NCBI RefSeq assembly: GCF_000698555.1
Contig: NZ_JFHE01000001.1
Span: forward strand, 1 to 64,000
Direction: 5' to 3'
DNA from: Caballeronia grimmiae
GTDB taxonomy: Bacteria > Pseudomonadota > Gammaproteobacteria > Burkholderiales > Burkholderiaceae
Length of the DNA stretch: 64,000 nucleotides
In this document: positions 55,384 through 64,000 of the stretch, piece after piece
Layout: each line of letters opens with the position of its first letter
How positions within the stretch are numbered: position 1 is the stretch's first letter
Notes under the pieces: generated by a model
Told to the model about the DNA's origin: nothing
Databases searched by the model: none
The model's input: the letters and a program-made list of their open reading frames with translations, nothing else
Position numbers and translations under genes: made by a program

Positions 55384-56820
55384 TCAGGCCAGCAGCAGGT
55401 CCGGCCGCCACACGATGCGGCGTAACGGAGCGTTCGCGCTGTCCGGTCCGACCTCCGGCGCGACTTCACGATTCACGCCGATGCACGGCACGAACAGCAG
55501 CGCATCGCGGATGAAGAGCAACGGGACATCGCGTTTCCACGCCGGCACCCCGCGCTCCTGAAACAGGTTCTTGAGCGTGCGGCTCGGCGCATCGGCCGCG
55601 AGGCGCATCCGCTCGCCGCCCGCCCGCGAACGCGCGACCAGCGGCGCCGCGCGCAGCAAACCTTCCGCGATCACATCGGCGCCGGGCGCATCGACGGGCT
55701 CGAACACGAACGATCCCCGCCAGTGCGGCAAGCGCCAGACCTCATCGCCTTGCCAGCGCAACTCGCCGGGCGCTCGCGCGATGGCCGCGCCCTGATCGAG
55801 ATCGGGCGCATCGGCGCTATCGCCCTGCTCCCAGAACAACGCATTGCGATACACCCGCAGGCACTGCCCCGCATGATCGACGCGCAATGCGTGACCATCG
55901 CGCGCCCGCGCCGCGTGCCGAAGCTGGCGCAGCATATCCGCGCTGCGCGCCGTCGATGCCGCCGGCAAGCCGCACACGCGCATCCAGTGACGCAGCAGAT
56001 TGATCGCGCGCTCGTCGTCGAATGCGAGCAGCGCATCGAGCGCGAGCGCGCCCTCTTCGTCGCCGCGCGCCGTATCGACGTCCATGCGCGCGAGGTCATC
56101 CAGCAGCCGCTGCGCCGAAGCCGCATGCGACGCCGTGCGCGCGAGCGCATCGCGAAAGCCGGGGAAATGCACGGCGAGCACCGGCAGCACGTCATGCCGC
56201 AGCGCGTTGCGCGCATAGCGGGTGTCGGCGTTGGATTCGTCGTCGATCCAGGTGAGATCGCGCTCGTGCGCGTATTGCTCCAGTTGCGCACGCAAGAGCC
56301 GCAACAGCGGGCGCAGGCGCGGCGTCGCGCCATCGAGACGCTGCGGGGCCATCGCGGCGAGACCCGCGACGCCCGCGCCGCGCAACAACTGCAGCAGCAC
56401 CGTCTCGGCCTGATCGTCGGCGTGATGCGCAATCAGCAGCGCCGACGCGCCCGCTTCATCGCACATGTCGTCGAGCGCGCGGTAACGCGCATCGCGGGCG
56501 GCGGCTTCGAGGCTCTCGCCGCCCGAACGCATCACCTCGACGTGGCGCGACGCATGGCGCACATCGAGCGACGCAGCGAAGGCGGCGCAATGTGCGGCCC
56601 ACGCATCGGCGTTCGGGCTCAGGCCGTGATGAACGTGCAGCGCCACGACGCGCGCCGCGCCGAAACAGCGCACTGCGGCATCGACGAGAACGGTGGAATC
56701 GAGACCGCCGCTCAGCGCGACGGCGAGCCGCGCATCGGAGGGCAGCGCGGCATCCGACACCGCAGCGCGCACCGCCTCGAGAACGAGGCGGCCGGCCGGG
56801 GTGTCGGTATCGGAGATCAC
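55384..56820 (-). CDS. tilS: tRNA(Ile)-lysidine synthase (GTG start)
   Basis: A 478-residue enzyme that converts C34 of the tRNA-Ile anticodon CAU to lysidine. The PP-loop ATPase motif Ser-Gly-Gly-Leu-Asp-Ser-Thr is at 37-43, and the C-terminal TilS domains follow, including Asn-Leu-Phe-Gln-Glu-Arg-Gly-Val-Pro. The start is GTG at 56820, 28 bases after accA, without a strong Shine-Dalgarno, so coupling to accA is likely. Essential in most bacteria. Confidence 0.9.
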   Translation of the reverse strand: MISDTDTPAGRLVLEAVRAAVSDAALPSDARLAVALSGGLDSTVLVDAAVRCFGAARVVALHVHHGLSPNADAWAAHCAAFAASLDVRHASRHVEVMRSGGESLEAAARDARYRALDDMCDEAGASALLIAHHADDQAETVLLQLLRGAGVAGLAAMAPQRLDGATPRLRPLLRLLRAQLEQYAHERDLTWIDDESNADTRYARNALRHDVLPVLAVHFPGFRDALARTASHAASAQRLLDDLARMDVDTARGDEEGALALDALLAFDDERAINLLRHWMRVCGLPAASTARSADMLRQLRHAARARDGHALRVDHAGQCLRVYRNALFWEQGDSADAPDLDQGAAIARAPGELRWQGDEVWRLPHWRGSFVFEPVDAPGADVIAEGLLRAAPLVARSRAGGERMRLAADAPSRTLKNLFQERGVPAWKRDVPLLFIRDALLFVPCIGVNREVAPEVGPDSANAPLRRIVWRPDLLLA

Positions 56821-56848
56821 GAGGACACGTGAAAGAGAGAAGGCCCGC

Positions 56849-57820
56849 TCATGCGCCGGGCAGCGATTCCTTGAACTTGCCGTAGGCCATCAGCTTGTCG
56901 AAACGGCGATCGCGCAATTCCTGCACGCTCATGCCCTGGAACTGGCGCAGCGAATCCGCGAGCGCGCGGCGCAGCATCGCAGCCATGCCCTTCGGATCGC
57001 GATGCGCGCCGCCGAGCGGCTCGTTCACGATCTTGTCGACGAGTCCGAGAGCCTTCAGGCGATGCGCCGTCAAGCCGAGCGCTTCGGCCGCTTCCGGCGC
57101 CTTCGCCGCGCTCTTCCACAGAATGGACGCGCAGCCTTCCGGCGAGATCACGGAGTACGTGGAGAATTGCAGCATCATCACCGTATCGGCGACGGCGATG
57201 GCCAGCGCGCCGCCCGAACCGCCTTCGCCGATGATCGTCGTAATGATCGGCGTCTTGAGTTCCGCCATCACGTAAAGATTGCGTCCGATCGCTTCCGACT
57301 GTCCGCGCTCTTCCGCGCCGATGCCCGGATACGCGCCCGGCGTATCGACGAACGTGAAGATCGGCATGCCGAACTTCTCGGCGAGACGCATGAGCCGCTC
57401 GGCCTTGCGATAGCCTTCCGGACGCGGCATGCCGAAGTTGCGCAGCGCCCGCTCTTTCGTGTCGCGGCCCTTCTGATGGCCGATCACCATGCACGGCTGG
57501 CCGTTGAAACGCGCGAAGCCGCCGACGATCGCGAGGTCATCGGCGAATGAACGATCCCCATGCAGTTCATGGAAGTCGGTGAACAGCTCGTTCACGTAGT
57601 CGAGCGTGTACGGACGCTGCGGGTGACGCGCGATCTGCGAAACCTGCCACGGAGACAGGTTGGCGTAGAGATCCTTCGTGAGCTGCTGGCTCTTCTTGGA
57701 GAGCCGCTCGATTTCTTCCGAGATGTCGACAGCGGAATCGTCCTGAACGAAGCGGAGTTCTTCGATCTTCGCTTCGAGTTCAGCGATCGGCTGCTCGAAA
57801 TCCAGAAACGTGGTCTTCAT
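56849..57820 (-). CDS. accA: Acetyl-CoA carboxylase carboxyltransferase subunit alpha
   Basis: A 323-residue carboxyltransferase subunit that with AccD transfers CO2 from biotin to acetyl-CoA. Length and motifs ([28 protein letters not shown]) are standard. The start at 57820 excludes an unconserved upstream extension to 58036. Followed by tilS in a common operon. Confidence 0.96.
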   Translation of the reverse strand: MKTTFLDFEQPIAELEAKIEELRFVQDDSAVDISEEIERLSKKSQQLTKDLYANLSPWQVSQIARHPQRPYTLDYVNELFTDFHELHGDRSFADDLAIVGGFARFNGQPCMVIGHQKGRDTKERALRNFGMPRPEGYRKAERLMRLAEKFGMPIFTFVDTPGAYPGIGAEERGQSEAIGRNLYVMAELKTPIITTIIGEGGSGGALAIAVADTVMMLQFSTYSVISPEGCASILWKSAAKAPEAAEALGLTAHRLKALGLVDKIVNEPLGGAHRDPKGMAAMLRRALADSLRQFQGMSVQELRDRRFDKLMAYGKFKESLPGA

Positions 57821-57947
57821 GTGTTCGAGTCCTAGGAACAACGGGCAGGGCGCAGGGGCGTCTATTCTAACCGCGTCCGTCCCTGATAAATACGCGCGGA
57901 AGCTATCGATTATAAAGCAACGATAGCGCGCTAATTGCTGTGGGAAA

Positions 57948-58988
57948 TCAGTGGTCTGCGGGAATCGGGTTGAGGCTGCGCCACATGTACCACGTCGCGA
58001 CCGTACGCCACGGCTCCCAGTTCGCCGCGACTTCACGCGCTTCGCTGCGCGTGACGGGTTCGCCGCTGAAGTAATTGACGCTGATCGCCTGAATCAGGCC
58101 CAGGTCGTCGAGCGGCAGGACGTCCGGGCGCGACAGATTGAAGATGAGGAACATCTCCGCCGTCCATCGGCCGATGCCGCGAATCTGCGTCAGCTCGGCG
58201 ATGACGGCTTCGTCGTCCATCGACGCCCACGTGTCGACATGCAGCACGCCCGACACGAAATGCTGCGCGAGATCCAGGATGTATTCGGTCTTGCGCTTCG
58301 ACAGTCCACACGCCTGAAGCTTCTCCGGCCCGAGCTTGATGAACTGCGCGGGCACGACTTCCGGACACGCGGTCTTCACGCGCTCCCAGATGGCTTGCGC
58401 GGCCTTCACCGAAATCTGCTGCCCGGCAACCGACCGTGCGAGCGTCGAGAAGGGATCGCCGAGATTGACGAGATGGATCTCGCCGAACTTCGGAATCAGT
58501 TTCTTGAGGATACGGTCGCGCTTCATCAGATCGGCGCATGCCTTGTCCCAATAGTCAGGACGCGTGGCTTCGCGCGTCAGGCCGCCGACCTGCACGGATA
58601 CCTCGGCATCCGCCGTGACGACGCGCGACTTGCGCACGACTTCGCCGTGCTCCTTGTCGGCGACGAGCGCCTGTGCGTTGGCGGCATCGGCCGCGACAGC
58701 GCGGCCATTGCCCTTCGCCGGCTGCGCTTCCGCTTCCACGGTGCGCGGCTTCGACGCACGCGCGGATACATCCTCGCCGTTGCCGCGCCGCGCGCTGCTT
58801 ACGCTGTCGCTCGCCGCACGCAGCGAGATCGCGCGTTTGGCCGCGGTCTTGCGGGCCGTCGCCGTCGTTGCACCATTGCTCTTCTGCGTCGTCGATTCCG
58901 GTTGCGCACCGCGCGCGCGCTTCGTTGCGGGCGACGCGGCGCTTCCTGACGCGGGTCGCTTGACCGGCGTCTTCCTGGCCGTTGCCAT
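57948..58988 (-). CDS. DNA-3-methyladenine glycosylase (AlkA/HhH-GPD) with basic N-terminal tail
   Basis: A 346-residue protein. The C-terminal 200 residues form an HhH-GPD glycosylase: helix-hairpin-helix Ile-Arg-Gly-Ile-Gly-Arg-Trp-Thr-Ala (about 269-277) and catalytic Asp near 294-295 in Leu-Pro-Leu-Asp-Asp. It would remove alkylated purines from DNA. The first about 110 residues are a low-complexity Ala/Lys/Arg/Ser/Thr tail resembling histone H1 C-terminal tails, which may add non-specific DNA binding. It lies between accA and cysS, 47 bases from cysS and 127 from accA. Confidence 0.85.
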   Translation of the reverse strand: MATARKTPVKRPASGSAASPATKRARGAQPESTTQKSNGATTATARKTAAKRAISLRAASDSVSSARRGNGEDVSARASKPRTVEAEAQPAKGNGRAVAADAANAQALVADKEHGEVVRKSRVVTADAEVSVQVGGLTREATRPDYWDKACADLMKRDRILKKLIPKFGEIHLVNLGDPFSTLARSVAGQQISVKAAQAIWERVKTACPEVVPAQFIKLGPEKLQACGLSKRKTEYILDLAQHFVSGVLHVDTWASMDDEAVIAELTQIRGIGRWTAEMFLIFNLSRPDVLPLDDLGLIQAISVNYFSGEPVTRSEAREVAANWEPWRTVATWYMWRSLNPIPADH

Positions 58989-59035
58989 CTTGCCTCCTGC
59001 CTGGCGAGTCGATCAGAGGGTTCGAAGGTTCGCGA

Positions 59036-60433
59036 TCACACGCGGCGCCATTCGGTCGACCCACCCGGTTTGTCTTCAAGCGCAATACCAGCTTCGAGCA
59101 ATGCGGCGCGAATCCGGTCTGCTTCGGCATAATCTTTCGCCTGCTTGGCGGCGATGCGCTCGGCGATCTTCGCTTCGATCTCCTGCGGCGACAGTCCGTC
59201 CGCTGCCTCCGTGCCCGCCGCCTGTTGCAGGAACGCACGCGGCTCACGCCCGAGAAGCCCGAGCACCTGGCCCAGACCCTTCAGCTGGCGAGCGAGCGCC
59301 GGCTCGCGCGTGCGGTTCACTTCGCTTGCGAGATCGAACAGCACGGACACGGCCACTGGCGTGTTGAAGTCGTCGTTCATCGCAGACTGGAAACGCTGCG
59401 CGTTCGCCTCATTCCAGTCAAGTTGCTGATTGTCCGGCTCGACATCTTTCAGCGCGGTATATAGGCGAGTCAAGGCGTTCCTTGCATCGTCGATATGCAC
59501 GTCGCTGTAGTTGAGCGGCGAACGATAGTGCGCACGCGCGATGAAAAAGCGCACGACCTCGGCATCGAACTTGGCCAGCACTTCACGGATCGTGAAGAAG
59601 TTGCCGAGCGACTTCGACATCTTCTCGCTGTCGATCTGCACGAAGCCGTTATGCATCCAGTAGTTCACGAACGTCTTGCCGGTCGCGCCTTCGCTCTGCG
59701 CAATCTCGTTCTCGTGATGCGGAAACTGCAGGTCCTGACCGCCGCCGTGAATGTCGAACTGTTCGCCGAGCAAGGTGCAGGCCATCGCCGAACATTCGAT
59801 ATGCCATCCCGGACGGCCGCGTCCCCACTTCGAGTCCCAGCCTGAATCGGCAGGCTCGCCCTCCTTCGAATGCTTCCACAACACGAAGTCGAGCGGGTCT
59901 TCCTTGGCATCGTTCGCAGCAACGCGCTCGCCCGCGCGCAGGTCTTCGAGCGACTTGCCCGAGAGCTTGCCGTAGCCCGCGAACTTGCGCACCGCGTAAT
60001 TCACGTCGCCGTCCTTCGCGTGATACGCGTAGCCGTTCGCCTGCAACGCATCGATCATGCCGAGCATCTGCGGGATGTAGTCGGTGGCGCGCGGCTCGAG
60101 GTCCGGGCGCGCGACGCCGAGTGCATCGGCGTCTTCGTGCATCGCCTGGATGAAGCGCTGCGTGAGCGACTTGATCGGCTCGTTGTTCTCGACGGCGCGG
60201 CGAATGATCTTGTCGTCGACGTCCGTGATGTTCTGCACGAACGTGACCTTGTAGCCGATCGTGCGCAGCCATCGCTGCACGACATCGAACACGACCATCA
60301 CGCGCGCATGACCGATGTGACAGTAGTCATAGACGGTCATTCCGCAGACGTACATGCGTACCTCGCCGGGGCGAAGCGGCGTAAAGGGTTGCTTGTCACG
60401 CGCGAGCGTGTTGTAGATGCGCAGCGAATTCAT
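59036..60433 (-). CDS. cysS: Cysteinyl-tRNA synthetase
   Basis: A 465-residue class I aminoacyl-tRNA synthetase. The HIGH motif reads His-Ile-Gly-His at 39-42 and the KMSKS motif Lys-Met-Ser-Lys-Ser; zinc ligands include Cys30 and the Cys/His pair in Gly-Trp-His-Ile-Glu-Cys. The anticodon-binding helical domain closes the chain. The start at 60433 is the family one. Upstream frame to 60712 overlaps the divergent promoter zone and is not credible. Confidence 0.96.
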   Translation of the reverse strand: MNSLRIYNTLARDKQPFTPLRPGEVRMYVCGMTVYDYCHIGHARVMVVFDVVQRWLRTIGYKVTFVQNITDVDDKIIRRAVENNEPIKSLTQRFIQAMHEDADALGVARPDLEPRATDYIPQMLGMIDALQANGYAYHAKDGDVNYAVRKFAGYGKLSGKSLEDLRAGERVAANDAKEDPLDFVLWKHSKEGEPADSGWDSKWGRGRPGWHIECSAMACTLLGEQFDIHGGGQDLQFPHHENEIAQSEGATGKTFVNYWMHNGFVQIDSEKMSKSLGNFFTIREVLAKFDAEVVRFFIARAHYRSPLNYSDVHIDDARNALTRLYTALKDVEPDNQQLDWNEANAQRFQSAMNDDFNTPVAVSVLFDLASEVNRTREPALARQLKGLGQVLGLLGREPRAFLQQAAGTEAADGLSPQEIEAKIAERIAAKQAKDYAEADRIRAALLEAGIALEDKPGGSTEWRRV

Positions 60434-60652
60434 AGAGGGCAGTGCGTGTACCGGAACACCGTGCGTTGTCGACGAGGTGACGTGCTCGATGCTGGCGGTA
60501 ACGGATGACACGCACACGCGAGCGCGAACACGACGGTCAGTCGACCAGGACGGAGACGGCCACGAGTGGCAAAGAGAGTCCGGCGTTGGCAACGCGCGAC
60601 CACGTGTGAAACATGGCGTGCAAGGCGTGCGCGGAACGGGCGGACCTTTTGT

Positions 60653-60673
60653 TAGAATGGGTCGGAGTATAAC
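60653..60673 (+). promoter_or_regulatory. Candidate promoter of the TPR gene
   Basis: TAGAAT (60653-60658) and TATAAC (60668-60673) are two possible -10 boxes in the space between the divergent cysS and TPR genes. No consensus -35 accompanies either. If TATAAC is used, transcripts would start near 60680, allowing translation from either 60690 or 60855. Confidence 0.35.
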
Positions 60674-60854
60674 ACTCGGACTTGAGCCTATGAAATCTCC
60701 AAGCGGCCGCACGACGGGCGTTGCCAGTCATGCCGCGAGTCAGGCTGAAGCCCTCGCAGTGCATCGTGTTTCGAGTGGCGTTTCGCGCTTCATTCCCCTT
60801 CTCTTCCCGCTCCATTCCTTGACCCGATTCCAAGTGACTCACGCTCAAGCGCGC

Positions 60855-61643
60855 ATGTCTTCGCAAGTTTCCCGCCTGCCGGCTTCAGTTCGTTCCCGCG
60901 ATGCCTTCCGCGCGACGCTTTCGCGCGCCGCGGCCGTTGCCGTCATCGGCGTAGCCGCGTGCTTCGGAGCGTCGACGGCGGCGCTCGCGCAGGTTTCGTC
61001 GGCGACGGCGGACGGCACGCCGGAAATCGATGCGTCCATCGCCGGCAAGGACTGGAACGCCGCGCTCAGGCAACTCGACGCGCGCATCGCGACGAATCCG
61101 CGCGACGTGCAGGCGAAGTTCAAGCGCGCAACGGTGCTCGCCCGCCTGAATCGCGACGACGAAGCCATCACCGCGTTCACCGAGCTGACGCAGGCCTACC
61201 CGGAACTGCCCGAGCCGTACAACAATCTGGCCGCGCTTTACGCGAAGAAGGGCCGCTATGAAGATGCGCGCGTCGCGCTGGAAACGGCGGTGAAGGCGAA
61301 CCCCGGCTACGCGCTTGCCTATGACAATCTAGGCGATCTGTACCTTCGGCTCGCGAGCGAATCGTACAAGCGCGCGCAGTCGCTCGGCTCGACGAGTCCG
61401 CTCACGCGCCAGCGGTTTGCGGGCATCCAGAACATCATCACGCCGCCGCCGAAGAAGCGTGCAGCGAGCGCGGCTTCCGGCGCTCAGGCCGCATCGGCGC
61501 CGCGCGTGCCGTCGGACGAATGGACGCCGACGCAAGGCGAGAATTCGTCGACGATGCCATCGCCCGACAGTTTCTCGCCCTTCGGCGGATCGACCGGCTC
61601 GTTGCCGACGTCGCCGTATGTCGCGCCGAATCCGCAGCCGTGA
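60855..61643 (+). CDS. Exported tetratricopeptide-repeat protein
   Basis: A 262-residue protein with an N-terminal signal peptide (Arg-rich start, hydrophobic 24-42, Ala-Leu-Ala-Gln near 46). At least two to three TPR units follow (about 60-165): Lys-Phe-Lys-Arg-Ala-Thr-Val-Leu, Pro-Tyr-Asn-Asn-Leu-Ala-Ala-Leu-Tyr-Ala-Lys-Lys-Gly and Ala-Tyr-Asp-Asn-Leu-Gly-Asp-Leu-Tyr. A Pro/Ser-rich tail closes it. The start at 60855 gives the cleanest signal peptide; 60690 (Met-Lys-Ser-Pro) in the same frame is possible. Likely a periplasmic scaffold; partner unknown. Confidence 0.75.
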   Translation: MSSQVSRLPASVRSRDAFRATLSRAAAVAVIGVAACFGASTAALAQVSSATADGTPEIDASIAGKDWNAALRQLDARIATNPRDVQAKFKRATVLARLNRDDEAITAFTELTQAYPELPEPYNNLAALYAKKGRYEDARVALETAVKANPGYALAYDNLGDLYLRLASESYKRAQSLGSTSPLTRQRFAGIQNIITPPPKKRAASAASGAQAASAPRVPSDEWTPTQGENSSTMPSPDSFSPFGGSTGSLPTSPYVAPNPQP

Positions 61644-61759
61644 CACGGACCAGCCGGCCCCGCCCGCGCAGGAGTTAAGCTGTAGTCTTCGCGCGGCGGC
61701 ATTTCACGCACGCCGTCGCGGCTGACGCTTTGCATTCATCACCCGAGGATCGAACCTTC

Positions 61760-62347
61760 ATGAAATTGCTGATGTTGGCGCTTTCCGGCGCCGCCCTGAT
61801 CGCGACCGCCCCCGCCTTTGCTCAACCCGGGCAACCCGCGCAGGCCGCGCATCCGAACGTGCTCTTCAAAACTTCGCAAGGCGACATCCGCGTCGAGCTT
61901 TATCCCGAGAAGGCGCCGAAGACCGTCGAGAACTTTCTCGCCTACGTGAAGTCCGGACAGTACAGCGGCACGATTTTTCATCGCGTCATTCCGGGCTTCA
62001 TGATTCAGGGCGGCGGCTATAACACGAGCTTCGCGGAGAAGCCGACCCGCGCACCGATTCCGCTCGAAAGCCGCAGCGGCCTGAAGAACGCCACCGGCAC
62101 GATCGCGATGGCGCGCACCAGCAACCCGGACTCGGCCACGGCCCAATTCTTCATCAATACGGTCGATAATGCGGGCCTCGACTATCCGAACCCGGACGGC
62201 AACGGTTATGCCGTGTTCGGCAAGGTCGTCGCGGGCATGGATGTCGTGAAGAAGATCGAAGGCAGCCCGACCACCACGCGCGGCCCGATGGCCGACGTGC
62301 CGCAGAAGCCGACCGTGATCGAGTCGGCGACCGTGGTCTCGCAGTAA
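61760..62347 (+). CDS. ppiA: Periplasmic peptidyl-prolyl cis-trans isomerase (cyclophilin)
   Basis: A 195-residue cyclophilin with a signal peptide (cleavage near Ala-Phe-Ala at 21), so periplasmic. The catalytic Phe-His-Arg-Val-Ile segment and Ser-Ala-Thr-Ala-Gln-Phe-Phe-Ile-Asn are intact. It catalyses proline isomerisation in exported proteins. The cytosolic paralogue ppiB follows 67 bases downstream, suggesting an old duplication. Confidence 0.93.
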   Translation: MKLLMLALSGAALIATAPAFAQPGQPAQAAHPNVLFKTSQGDIRVELYPEKAPKTVENFLAYVKSGQYSGTIFHRVIPGFMIQGGGYNTSFAEKPTRAPIPLESRSGLKNATGTIAMARTSNPDSATAQFFINTVDNAGLDYPNPDGNGYAVFGKVVAGMDVVKKIEGSPTTTRGPMADVPQKPTVIESATVVSQ

Positions 62348-62414
62348 CGCGAATATCCTGGCGGCGTGCCCTCGCGCGCCGCCCAACTACAACCGAACAC
62401 ACCGGAGAAATCAC

Positions 62415-62906
62415 ATGGTCGAACTGCATACGAACCACGGCGTCATCAAGCTCGAACTCGACGCCGAGAAAGCGCCGAAGACGGTCGAGAACTTCCTCAA
62501 CTACGTGAAGAAGGGCCACTACGACAACACGGTGTTCCATCGCGTCATCGACGGCTTCATGATTCAGGGCGGCGGCTTCGAGCCGGGCATGAACCAGAAG
62601 CCGACGGACGCGCCGATCAACAACGAAGCGAACAACGGCCTCACGAACGACAACGGCACGATCGCGATGGCGCGCACCAACGATCCGCACTCGGCGACCG
62701 CGCAGTTCTTCATCAACGTGAAGGACAACGACTTCCTGAACCACTCGTCGCCGACGCCGCAGGGCTGGGGCTACACCGTCTTCGGCAAGGTCGTCGAAGG
62801 CATGGATGTCGTCGAGAAGATCAAGAAGGTCCGGACCGGCTCGAAGGGCTTCCATCAGGACGTGCCGGTCGATGACGTCGTGATCGAAAAGGCCGTCGTG
62901 GTCTGA
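62415..62906 (+). CDS. ppiB: Cytosolic peptidyl-prolyl cis-trans isomerase B
   Basis: A 163-residue cyclophilin without a signal peptide. [13 protein letters not shown] and Ser-Ala-Thr-Ala-Gln-Phe-Phe-Ile-Asn form the active site. Close paralogue of ppiA. GGAG precedes the ATG. lpxH follows 11 bases after its stop, as in E. coli where ppiB and lpxH are neighbours. Confidence 0.95.
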   Translation: MVELHTNHGVIKLELDAEKAPKTVENFLNYVKKGHYDNTVFHRVIDGFMIQGGGFEPGMNQKPTDAPINNEANNGLTNDNGTIAMARTNDPHSATAQFFINVKDNDFLNHSSPTPQGWGYTVFGKVVEGMDVVEKIKKVRTGSKGFHQDVPVDDVVIEKAVVV

Positions 62907-62917
62907 CTTCCCATCGC

Positions 62918-63727
62918 ATGATCGAGTCGAAGTCTTTCGGTCGCGAAACGGAACAGGAAGCAGCGGGCGCAGCGCATGACGCGCGCCCGCTGTTTTTCAT
63001 TTCGGACCTGCACCTGAGCGAGGCGATACCGAACACGGTCGCCGCGTTCGAGCATTTCATCGAGGTGACGGCGAACGAGGCCGACTCGGTTTTCATCCTC
63101 GGGGATCTTTTCGAATTCTGGATCGGCGACGACGTGCTCGATCCCGCCGTCACCGACGAGCGCGGCCGCTTTGCGCGCCGCATGACGAGGCTGCTGCACA
63201 CGCTGTCCGAGCGTGGCATCGCGCTTTACGTGATGCACGGCAATCGCGACTTTCTGCTGGGCAGGCGCTTCATGAAGGAAGCCGGCGCAATGCCGCTGCC
63301 CGATCCCTTCACGATGACCGCGTTCGGCACGCGCATCGTGCTCGCGCATGGCGACGCCCTCTGCACCGACGACACCGGTTATCAGCGCTTTCGCCGTTTC
63401 GCGCGCAACGGCATCGCGCAGCGCCTCTTTCTCGCGCTGCCGCTGAACACGCGGCTTGCAATCGGCCAGCGCATGAGAATGACGAGCGAAGGCGCGCGAA
63501 CGCACGAGGCATCGGCGAAATACGACGTGACGCGTCCCGCCGTCGCGTCGCTGTTCGGGCAGAGCCGCACGCATACGATGATTCACGGCCATACGCATCG
63601 CCCGGCGATGCATCGCGAAGCCGATGGCGTGCGCTGGGTGCTGCCCGACTGGGAACTCGATATCGATGAGCCGCGCGGCGGTTACCTGCGCGTCGACGCA
63701 AATGGCGTGCGCGCGCTGCCCCTATAA
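62918..63727 (+). CDS. lpxH: UDP-2,3-diacylglucosamine diphosphatase
   Basis: A 269-residue metallophosphoesterase producing lipid X in lipid A synthesis. The metal-binding motifs are all present: Ile-Ser-Asp-Leu-His-Leu, Gly-Asp-Leu-Phe-Glu, Gly-Asn-Arg-Asp, His-Gly-Asp and Gly-His-Thr-His. It has an extra N-terminal segment of about 25 residues compared with E. coli. Peripheral inner-membrane enzyme. Its last 6 bases overlap the convergent gene ending at 63722. Confidence 0.93.
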   Translation: MIESKSFGRETEQEAAGAAHDARPLFFISDLHLSEAIPNTVAAFEHFIEVTANEADSVFILGDLFEFWIGDDVLDPAVTDERGRFARRMTRLLHTLSERGIALYVMHGNRDFLLGRRFMKEAGAMPLPDPFTMTAFGTRIVLAHGDALCTDDTGYQRFRRFARNGIAQRLFLALPLNTRLAIGQRMRMTSEGARTHEASAKYDVTRPAVASLFGQSRTHTMIHGHTHRPAMHREADGVRWVLPDWELDIDEPRGGYLRVDANGVRALPL

Positions 63728-64000
63728 CTGACGCTCGACGCCGCGCGTTTCGCCGTCCATCGCTGAGCACATGCGCTTCAGGTCGACGAGCGTCGCGCCA
63801 TCCACCCCGTCCACGCCATGCAGCGCCTCCACGCGCGCGCCGAGCCGCTCCAGCGCGGCGACGATTTCATCGGTGCGCAGCGACTGCTTCGAAGCGTGAT
63901 CGATCAGGCCGTGAATCGCGAGAGACACCGGATCGTCCGCGTTCGGCGTGATGCCGTAGGCGCAGAAGCCGTCGCGGGCATCGGTCTTGGGCTTCGGCAC
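63722..64000 (-). CDS. C-terminal part of an unidentified protein (runs off the window)
   Basis: At least 92 residues are open from the right edge to TAG at 63722-63724. The segment has no membrane helices, with helical stretches such as Asp-Glu-Ile-Val-Ala-Ala-Leu-Glu-Arg-Leu. I do not recognise the family. A GTG happens to lie at the very edge, but the gene probably continues beyond it. It overlaps lpxH tail-to-tail by 6 bases. Confidence 0.6.
   Translation of the reverse strand: MPKPKTDARDGFCAYGITPNADDPVSLAIHGLIDHASKQSLRTDEIVAALERLGARVEALHGVDGVDGATLVDLKRMCSAMDGETRGVERQL

Overview
The window is a GC-rich stretch of chromosome from a Burkholderiaceae betaproteobacterium. Gene content and order best fit the Paraburkholderia/Caballeronia/Burkholderia group, main chromosome. 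The strongest clues are the block tpiA-secG-tRNA-Leu-nuoA-to-N followed by a DUF2818 gene and a NUDIX gene, together with DUF2863, DUF1178 and BspC-type proteins. It is almost entirely core genome: I see no insertion sequence, prophage, integrase, CRISPR array or obvious island.

Layout. 1-4080 (+): tail of an unidentified ORF, a DUF2863 protein, a LuxR-type regulator with an atypical receiver, an orphan CbiM-like permease and a secreted lysine-tailed protein. 4171-6167 (-): an M14 carboxypeptidase and yaaA. 6224-13422 (+): a PIN protein, an aminotransferase, and a catabolic run (3-hydroxyacyl-CoA dehydrogenase, enoyl-CoA hydratase family, histidine phosphatase, APH-type kinase, ACAD11-type dehydrogenase). 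13447-16767 (-): MaoC hydratase, a small/large acyl-CoA dehydrogenase pair, DUF1178. 16956-33179 (-): NUDIX, DUF2818, the 14-gene NADH:quinone oxidoreductase (complex I) operon and tRNA-Leu(GAG). 33307-38702 (-): secG, tpiA, a quinone oxidoreductase, pnp and rpsO. 38868-43455: an ABC binding protein, a BamE-like lipoprotein, leuA with a newly proposed leucine attenuator, and an NlpC/P60 peptidase. 43603-49267 (-): a yejABEF-type peptide ABC transporter. 49543-53043: fabI, two tandem histidine-rich secreted paralogues, an M48 lipoprotein and a small beta-barrel protein. 53567-60433 (-): tRNA-Ser(GCT), lysC, tilS, accA, an AlkA-type glycosylase with a basic tail and cysS. 60855-63727 (+): a TPR protein, two cyclophilins and lpxH. 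63722-64000 (-): the end of an unidentified gene.

How the parts work together. Complex I supplies the respiratory entry point for NADH made by the beta-oxidation-type enzymes at 8-16 kb. The kinase/ACAD pair resembles the 4-hydroxyacyl-CoA module (LvaA/LvaC, ACAD11), and the dehydrogenase pair looks like a heteromeric enzyme with complementary active-site parts. fabI, accA and lpxH belong to fatty acid and lipid A synthesis; pnp/rpsO, tilS, cysS and the tRNAs to RNA and translation; leuA and lysC to amino-acid synthesis.

The best non-coding signals are on the minus strand. There is a 28-codon leucine-rich leader ORF with four rare CTA codons upstream of leuA, with its own promoter and a terminator-like hairpin. 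There is also a perfect 12-bp inverted repeat in the pnp leader, a 13-bp hairpin between nuoI and nuoJ, and near-consensus promoters in front of both tRNAs.
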